Position numbers and translations under genes: made by a program
Origin: Chrysochromulina tobinii
Taxonomy: Eukaryota > Haptophyta > Prymnesiales > Chrysochromulinaceae
Assembly (NCBI GenBank): GCA_001275005.1
Contig: JWZX01002241.1
Location: 1-23,385 of the forward strand
Reading direction: 5' to 3'
DNA: 23,385 bases
The notes under the pieces: model-generated
Told to the model about the DNA's origin: nothing
The model's database searches: none
Seen by the model: only the letters and a program-made list of their open reading frames with translations
In this document: positions 1 through 6,055 of the stretch, piece after piece
Position numbering within the stretch: position 1 is the first letter of the stretch
Layout of the letters: each line of letters starts with the position of its first letter

Positions 1-239
1 AAAGTTCTAAAGGAAGAGCTACACACCACCGAAACGACAAACGGGGGTGGGGTAGCCGGCGGTAGTGATGAAGGCGTCAATTGGAAGGGCGAAGGCGTCA
101 ACCGCGCGAATCGATGTGGTACATGTGACACAGCCCTCTCGCAATCGCGCCATGAGTCGCGCGCGCGCATGATGGTCACGTGAAAATTATTCATTCATGA
201 AAGTTGGCCACACAGGTCCGTCTAGTATCTTGATATTTT

Positions 240-1402
240 GCATGTATTTTACACGTATCCCAAACGAGTCCAAGATACATTTTGGGATACATGTCAGATA
301 CATCAAGATACATGTATCTTGAGCGCTTCCTTGGTGTCACACTGGATACATTTCACGATACATCAGGATACGTGTATCTTGGATTCTTTATCACGATACA
401 TCAAGATACACCGAGATACAAAATCACGATACATGTATCTTGGACGCGTCATGACGACACTTCACGATACAATCAGGATACATCACGATACATGTATCTT
501 GGACGCTTCGTCCGAGCCGCGCTGGATACACACAAGATACGCTCGGGATACCCAGCAGATACATCAAGGATACGTATCTTGGGCTCGTTCTATTTGCCCT
601 GCTGTCCAAGGAGCTTATAAAGGCGCTCCGCCTCTTCGTCGCTCGAGTCAGGCTCCACTTGGGGCTCGCGTTGAAGGGCTGGCACCGGTGCCTTTCGATT
701 GTTCCCCATGAGCCCCGCCTTCTTCAACGCATTCGTCTGAATCGACTTGAGCTAGTAGGATACATAAGAGATACACGTGGGATACATGCGAGATACATAT
801 GGGATACATGTATCTGCAGCGGTTCGAGGATACATGGAGGATACATGCGGGATACATAAGGAATACATGAGGAGATACATGTATCTCAAATGTATCCGTA
901 TAGGTACGTATCTCAGATGCAAGATACATGCGGGATACATGCGGGATACATGTATCTTCAGAGGTCATCAAGATACATGCGGGATACATGCGGGATACAT
1001 GCGGGATACATGTATCTCAAATGCATCCAGAGAGAGATGTATCTGATATGAAGGCGACATGCGGGATACATGCAGGATTCGCGCGGCCACAATACTAGGG
1101 CTCGAGATACGTACATGTATCCTCGAATGTATCCCCTGTGTATCCGACATGTATCGTGAGTGTATCTTGTGTGCCATGTATCTGAGGGTTAAGATACATT
1201 GTATCCTAAATGTATCCTAAATGTATCGTAAAGAAGGATACATATCCCTGGTTAAGATACATTTCCAATGATGCCAAAGTCACAGATACAATTGTATCCT
1301 GATGTATCTCGATGTATCTTGATGTACATGTACGGGACACATCAAGATACGATCAGGATACATGCAGGATACATCAGAATACATCAGGATACGTATCCGA
1401 TA
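240..1402. repeat. GATACAT / ATGTATC interspersed half-palindrome array
   Basis: About 1.15 kb is built from dozens of copies of GATACAT and its reverse complement ATGTATC. They often meet as the perfect 12-bp palindrome GATACATGTATC, for example at 307, 428, 487, 803, 874, 945 and 1005. In the left block the palindrome or a close variant recurs at 307, 367, 428 and 487, a 59-61 bp higher-order unit that also carries a conserved CTTGGACGCTTC-like flank. In the middle block single half-sites recur exactly every 11 bp (923, 934, 945; 972, 983, 994, 1005). After about 1100 the reverse orientation ATGTATC predominates. The reading frames across it (DTSRYMYLG-like on +, YPACILHVS-like on -) are translations of the repeat and not evidence of genes. 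Possible roles are a satellite, a foldback element or a clustered protein-binding array. I recognise no known family. Confidence 0.9.
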
Positions 1403-1518
1403 GGAAACCCCCCCCAAAAAGGAAAGGAAACCCCACGTCACCCCCCGAAAGCCAGCAGATTCCCTATGACACTCGCCACTCCGCTTGTCACCTCACATGG
1501 AGTCATGCATGGAGTCAG

Positions 1519-1672
1519 CCTCGACAGGCTCGACAGGATTCACAGGAACTCGACAGGAACTCGACAGGAACTCGACAAGGCTCGACAGGCAAGGCCTCGA
1601 CAGCCCCTCGACAGCTACTCGACAGCGGGCTCGACAGCGCCTCGACGGAGCCTCGACAGCTCGACAGCTCGA
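1519..1672. repeat. TCGACAG short tandem-like repeat array
   Basis: About 13 copies of the heptamer TCGACAG, mostly as CTCGACAG, lie head-to-tail with variable 1-7 nt spacers (GAA, GC, CCC and others). It directly follows the GATACAT array but uses a different unit and has no reverse-oriented copies. Short open frames crossing it (STGTRQELD-like) are repeat translations. Confidence 0.85.
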
Positions 1673-1812
1673 GAAGTACACTTTCGAATTCTATGTCGGC
1701 GACTGTACGAAATTTGAGGTTCTCGCGAAGACGGCTACCGATAATGCTTGCGCCATCGCGAGACTGAGGCAAGTGATAGAGACAAGGATAGAGAGAGGCT
1801 TCTGGGCGCTTG

Positions 1813-1838
1813 GCGCTTGCCCTTGCGGAGGCAAGCGC
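1813..1838. other. Perfect 9-bp stem-loop
   Basis: GCGCTTGCC at 1813-1821 pairs perfectly with GGCAAGCGC at 1830-1838 across an 8-nt loop. It lies in the non-coding stretch 1673-2104 upstream of the cyclin gene. No other feature is visible in that stretch. No U-tract follows, and a function as RNA or DNA hairpin is unproven. Confidence 0.4.
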
Positions 1839-2104
1839 AGCTGACCGCGTGTAGTCCCAAGGGCGGAGTCCCCGGGGAGATCGGGGATGGGGATAACGGC
1901 CTGGTCTGGAATATAACAGCCGTCGGCGAATTTAGACTAACCCCACGTGACCCGAACGCTCTCGCACTAAAAGGGTCGGGGTGTGATCTGAAGCGCGGAG
2001 GTCCGAAGGAAGCTCGTGTGGGAGGGATGATGATAAGTCGTCGAAGATGAAAGGGCCACAAGCAGAAGTCCTACCTGTAGACTGTCGTGCGGCTTTCGGG
2101 TACG

Positions 2105-3583
2105 ATGCCCTCCTGGACCGGCAAAAGCCGGACCTCGCCGTCCAACTCTGGCAGCAGCGGCAGTAACGTCACGCAGGGGAAGGTGAAGCAGACGCCCTTG
2201 ATGGCCGTCCCGCCGATCTTTGCCGGCGCCGCAGAAGAGTCATCAAGGCTTGCGGCTGCGTCCACGTGCGTCGAGCCCGACCACCGAGAGCTGATCCGAT
2301 CGGTGGCCACGGTCCTGTATCGGCGCATCCGCGACAACGAGACTGCGGACTCAAAGGTCATCACGCCGCTCTTCTGCGAGGACACTCACACGGAGCCTGA
2401 GCCCGAGGACCGCTATGAGGTGACTCTGCCGCTGTACCACCAGCAGCTGCTGAGCTTCCCGACGTTGTACGTCATGCGCAAGCTCCCGCCGCTCAAGCTC
2501 CCGCCACCTAACTACCCGGTGCCGAGCGTGCACATCATCGCAACATTTATTGAGAACATTCGGCAAAAAGCGCGGCTGACACCGCAGTCGATGGTGATCA
2601 CGCTCATCTACATCGACCGGCTCGAGGCCCGCTCAGAGGGCGTGCTGCTGCACGCGCGCTCGTGGCGGCCGGTCGTCTTCGCCTCGCTCCTCCTCGCCTC
2701 AAAGGTCTGGCATGACATCTCGTACTGGAACTCGGACTTCCAATCGATCTGCCCGATGTTCAACGTGCGCAACATCAATCGAATGGAGCGAGCGTACCTC
2801 ACGCGGCTCGAGTACAATACGATCATCTCGGCGTCGCAGTACGCACAGTACTACTTCTCGCTCCGCCACTCAGTGCGCGCGCCCACCCCAAAGGGGGTGG
2901 ATGCCGTGCTTGAGGACGACTTCGAGGCCGTCGAGACTGGCGCGAGAGGCGCCGTCGATGGGGCCGAGCCTGGGCGAGGGCGAAGCGAGAGCTTCGACCA
3001 GAAAGCGCCGTTGCACACATCGAGTGGTAGCGGGGGCCGCGGGAGCAGCGGCGGCGGCAGCGGCAGCGGCGGCGGCGTCGGCGACAACTTCCGCTCAAAG
3101 TACCTCAACCGTCTGGCGGTGCCCAACGCGGCGCGGCTGCAGGAGCAGTCTGCCGCCCTCGCTGAGCAGAAGAAGGTGGTGGAGGAGCATGCGGCCGCGC
3201 TTCTCGGCGGAAGCAATGATCGCCCGTTGCCGATCGTGCTGCCTGAGATGGCGCCGCGCCAGCGGGCGCAGTCCTACTATCCCACAGAGGAGTGGGAGAG
3301 TAAGTCAGTGGAGTTGAGCGCGCATCAGCCCGGCCCCAGTAAGGCAGTGGGCCCCACGCACCATCGCGCGCTGAATCGCTCGCATTCGATGATCGAAGTG
3401 CCGTCCTCGCCAGAACTCCAGAGGAGGAGCCCACCAGCCTCCTCCCCACGGAAAGCCTCGCCCGAGTCTGCCAGCATGGCTAAGGTGTCGCCGTCGTCCG
3501 TCAGCAGAGCAGTGCCGGTGCCCGGCGCGAGGACCGATGACCCGACCCCGAGTCTGCCGGCATGGGTGTCCACGTCACTCTAG
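2105..3583 (+). CDS. Cyclin Y-type (PHO80/PCL-like) cyclin
   Basis: This encodes a cyclin that would activate a cyclin-dependent kinase, probably a CDK14/16 (PFTAIRE/PCTAIRE) or Pho85-type partner. The 492-aa protein (from the first ATG, 2105) has a low-complexity Ser/Gly N-terminus and a pre-cyclin segment. The cyclin fold lies at about residues 139-256 and includes FIENIRQKARLTPQ, VITLIYIDRLE, FASLLLASKVWHD, YWNSDFQ, INRMERAYLTRLEYN and YAQYYFSLR. These line up with the human CCNY blocks LVYLERL, LLASKVWDD, W..DY, MNE.ER.FL and YAKYYFDLR. A Gly/Ser linker follows, then a short coiled coil (about 340-365) and a Ser-rich tail with RSHSMIEVPSSP, like the phosphorylated Ser-rich tail of cyclin Y. 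The frame is open only from 2081, just after CTGTAG, so an upstream exon spliced there cannot be excluded. The family call is firm; the kinase partner is inferred. Confidence 0.88.
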   Translation: MPSWTGKSRTSPSNSGSSGSNVTQGKVKQTPLMAVPPIFAGAAEESSRLAAASTCVEPDHRELIRSVATVLYRRIRDNETADSKVITPLFCEDTHTEPEPEDRYEVTLPLYHQQLLSFPTLYVMRKLPPLKLPPPNYPVPSVHIIATFIENIRQKARLTPQSMVITLIYIDRLEARSEGVLLHARSWRPVVFASLLLASKVWHDISYWNSDFQSICPMFNVRNINRMERAYLTRLEYNTIISASQYAQYYFSLRHSVRAPTPKGVDAVLEDDFEAVETGARGAVDGAEPGRGRSESFDQKAPLHTSSGSGGRGSSGGGSGSGGGVGDNFRSKYLNRLAVPNAARLQEQSAALAEQKKVVEEHAAALLGGSNDRPLPIVLPEMAPRQRAQSYYPTEEWESKSVELSAHQPGPSKAVGPTHHRALNRSHSMIEVPSSPELQRRSPPASSPRKASPESASMAKVSPSSVSRAVPVPGARTDDPTPSLPAWVSTSL

Positions 3584-3792
3584 GGCACGCATGCACATCG
3601 TTACTTCTCGAAAACTCCAAAGTTTCGTTGTGAGAGTTCCGTCGACCGGAGATGTGACGTGCGAGCTGCGCGCTTGCTTTCGCGTCAGCTTTTGCTCCGA
3701 CCGTCGCCTTCGCTCCGTCGCAAAGCACACCGGCGCTAAGGAAAACGGGAGCCGAACGAGCACGGAACCATTGTGGGACGGCGTCGGGGCTA

Positions 3793-4791
3793 ATGATCCG
3801 GTGGCCCATCGACGAGGTCCTGGCCGAGCAGGCCCATGTTCGAAGGCAGTCCTCGGTTCCGCCGCCACCGGAATGGGAGGGGAGTGGTCGCAAAATCTGC
3901 CTTCTTTGTCTCGAGACCGTGTCTGTGGCTGAGCGGCATGCTGCCCATGGGAACGCTCATCATGAAATAAAGTGCTTCCGCTGCAGTGAGTGTGACTGCA
4001 CATTGACTGCAACGAACTGGTGCATCTCAGTCGAGGCCGAAACGGACGAATTCAAAAGGAGGATCAACGTGAGTCACACGGCGGCGAGTGCACAGGGCAC
4101 GGAGAGCGAAACGTCCACTTCTTTATCCACTTCTTCCGCAGAGGCCGAGTTGAAGTTTGAGTCGGCGGAGCGAGACGCTACCGCACGACTCGCGGCGCAA
4201 TCGCTGCTTGCTGGTATGATTGAGCTTGCTGGTGCACGAGGTCTAACACGAGGTGAGGCGCCACGTGTTCTGGCGACGGATGCGTCCCCTGTCCCTTTCG
4301 AGCCAAATGTCGAAACGAGCACCGAGGGCGACTTAGAGGGCGACCACGCTGAAGAGGAGCACCCAGCTGAAGAGGTCGACCCCATCTTTGGCACGTGGCT
4401 CAAGGAGAGGTGGGAGAGCACCGTGCTGTTCACGGATTCTGAGCCGGCTGTCGAGCTGAGCACCGCGAGTGACGAAACCTCAGGGGCTGCTGACGAGGGC
4501 CCTGTCGCCACGTGGCTCAAGGAGAAGTGGGAGAGCACACCGACTGCCGCCGAGTTGCAGAGCTGGCTCGAGGAGGAGACTAACGTGATGGTGCTCGGTT
4601 GTTGGGCTGGGTGCTCGTCATCTCGCAGGCCAGCAGCGTCCTCTGCTCCTGTTTCCCCCACGTCCCCCACCTCTCGCAGGCCCCCGCGTCCCTCTACAGA
4701 ATCCTTCGAGAGAATCCCCCACCTCCCTCCTTACCTCCCTCCTTACCCCCCTCCTTACCTCCCTCCGTCGAAGGACGGCCTTCGGGAGTGA
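3793..4791 (+). CDS. Protein with degenerate LIM domain and WLKE repeats
   Basis: The 332-aa frame opens with an ATG at 3793. Residues about 36-65 resemble a plant-type LIM zinc finger: CLLC, a TVSVAE segment, then HHEIKCFRCSEC. The final Cys-x2-His/Asp pair expected near TDEFKRR is absent, and the His-to-Cys spacing is one residue longer than usual. The rest is acidic and Ser/Thr-rich, with a duplicated motif TWLKE(R/K)WEST at nt 4391-4420 and 4507-4536 and a shorter SWLEEE relative after it. LIM domains bind protein partners, often at actin or in the nucleus; nothing here defines the partner. The C-terminal 60 residues run into a CCCTCCTTACCT micro-repeat and are probably not coding. The real 3' end may be spliced, since GT sites lie near 4585 and 4611. 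The LIM similarity is visible; the gene boundaries are uncertain. Confidence 0.5.
   Translation: MIRWPIDEVLAEQAHVRRQSSVPPPPEWEGSGRKICLLCLETVSVAERHAAHGNAHHEIKCFRCSECDCTLTATNWCISVEAETDEFKRRINVSHTAASAQGTESETSTSLSTSSAEAELKFESAERDATARLAAQSLLAGMIELAGARGLTRGEAPRVLATDASPVPFEPNVETSTEGDLEGDHAEEEHPAEEVDPIFGTWLKERWESTVLFTDSEPAVELSTASDETSGAADEGPVATWLKEKWESTPTAAELQSWLEEETNVMVLGCWAGCSSSRRPAASSAPVSPTSPTSRRPPRPSTESFERIPHLPPYLPPYPPPYLPPSKDGLRE
4722..4766. repeat. CCCTCCTTACCT micro-repeat
   Basis: Nearly four copies of a 12-nt pyrimidine-rich unit lie at the end of the LIM-like frame. In frame they read as a Pro/Tyr string (LPPYLPPYPP). The strand asymmetry and position suggest intronic or 3' untranslated low-complexity DNA rather than protein. 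Confidence 0.7.
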
Positions 4792-4917
4792 TGTGCTCGA
4801 GGGAGGAGAGATGCTCTATGGAGAGATGCCACCGGATGCAGGCCTGCAGGCCTTACTGCAGGCCAACTGCCCTCAACATCTACCTTCGTAGTGCCGCCCA
4901 CGGATAAGCCCACGTAA

Positions 4918-5079
4918 GCGGCCAGCTGCTTGGCGGTCGCCGCTCACAGGGCGGATGCGGACAGGTGGAAACAGAGAGCGGCTGAAGCACCTAGACAGCT
5001 CGTGGCAGCGGCATCGGAACGGGCCAGGGCGGCAGAGGCTGCTGAGAACGCGCTCCTTCTGCAACTCAAGTACCAGTAG
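4918..5079 (+). CDS. Possible 3' exon encoding a coiled-coil C-terminus
   Basis: A 53-codon frame between TAA (4915-4917) and TAG (5077-5079) reads as an Ala/Arg/Glu-rich amphipathic helix (DADRWKQRAAEAPRQL, then AASERARAAEAAENALLLQL). It has no start codon. It is preceded by CGCTCACAG (AG at 4948-4949), which could be a splice acceptor. A GT at 4611 in the LIM-like gene is phase-compatible with that acceptor. This may therefore be the true last exon of the 3793 gene or a fragment of another gene. The composition looks coding, but Ala/Arg-rich frames are easy to find in GC-rich DNA. Confidence 0.25.
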   Translation, partial: AASCLAVAAHRADADRWKQRAAEAPRQLVAAASERARAAEAAENALLLQLKYQ

Positions 5080-6055
5080 CAACTCGTAGAAAACGTGGAA
5101 CTAGAACCGGAAGCGGCAATTCGCGGCAGCCTCAAAACACACCGGCTCTCCGCATGCGTTGTATGCTTGTATACTTGTCGTGTCGAAGCAGACAAGCCCG
5201 TGACCCGGTTACCGCGCGAGAGGGTGCGTATAAACAATAAACAACAAGTCAAAACACAAAAGTGAACGACCCAGGTCACAGACGCGTCCAAAAGCCAAAC
5301 CGAAGGCGCCCGCCCGTACTAAGAAACCCAGAGCGGCATGCGATGCAGAGCGGAGAGAGGATGTAGAGAGGACGCGGAACGCGCGGAGGGTGCTGCTGGA
5401 GCTGTAGGTGAACGGTTGCCGAAACGTTCCGCCGCGGCGCGAACGCCCATTTCATATTTCTTGCCGACGGATGATGGCGGTGCTGCACACGCGGGCTGGC
5501 GGGCTGCGTGCTGTTGCTGACCGTCGGCTGCGGCGCGGCGGTGCTGTTGAATTTGTCGTGCGAATGTTTGATGATATTTTACCGCCTGCCCGCCCCCCAT
5601 GGCCGCGTGGCCATGCCGCGCGCATGGCCGCGCGCCCCCCGGCTCCCCAGCGCGTACGACGATGTAGACATATGGACGTAGAGCTCGCTGTTCCGCTTCC
5701 GGATTTGGCGGATACCACCCGCCTACCCGTCGAGCTTCCCACTGTAACAAACCCAACGAACAGCAACAAAGCGGTACACATAAGTAGAAGTACACAAGAC
5801 GGGCCTCACCACTCACGCTACACCGGTGTACGATCGTGACGTACAGGGACAGTTCGGCTCCTGTGTTCGTCTCGTCACGACTCACGTCAACGGTGGCCAA
5901 CGCGCCCAGTAACGGACCGCCCAGCACCATTTTTCGAGCTTAATGCGCCTCCTCCCTTCCTTGTTTATGTGTCATGCGCGCCCGCTGTGCGCGTCGCTCG
6001 GATGCCTGAGCGAGAGCGCGCGCCCTGCCACCCCGCGCGGCTGCATGCCGCTGGT
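5080..6055. other. Intergenic region without a supported gene
   Basis: This is about 1 kb between the + strand LIM-like locus and the 3' end of the minus-strand membrane protein. Frames up to 203 codons exist (minus strand 5319-5930), but they have erratic composition (runs of Cys, Arg, Gln and His), no domain and heavy overlap with frames on the other strand. An AT-richer stretch (ATAAACAATAAACAA, about 5229-5243) and overlapping palindromes at 5598-5628 are the only visible structures. Confidence 0.5.

Noticed and set aside
238-1177. Several overlapping frames (up to 157 codons) across the GATACAT array on both strands
   Set aside because: They are translations of the repeat unit (DTSRYMYLG, YPACILHVS) in all frames, with no domain.
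240-1402. CRISPR-like array
   Set aside because: Repeats are short palindromes with tiny or no spacers, and the genome is eukaryotic.
1268-1844. Overlapping frames around the TCGACAG array and downstream
   Set aside because: Serine/arginine strings produced by the repeat in three frames; no start context or family match.
5319-5930. Minus-strand 203-codon frame
   Set aside because: Composition shifts abruptly, it has Cys and Gln/His runs, no domain, and comparable frames lie opposite it.
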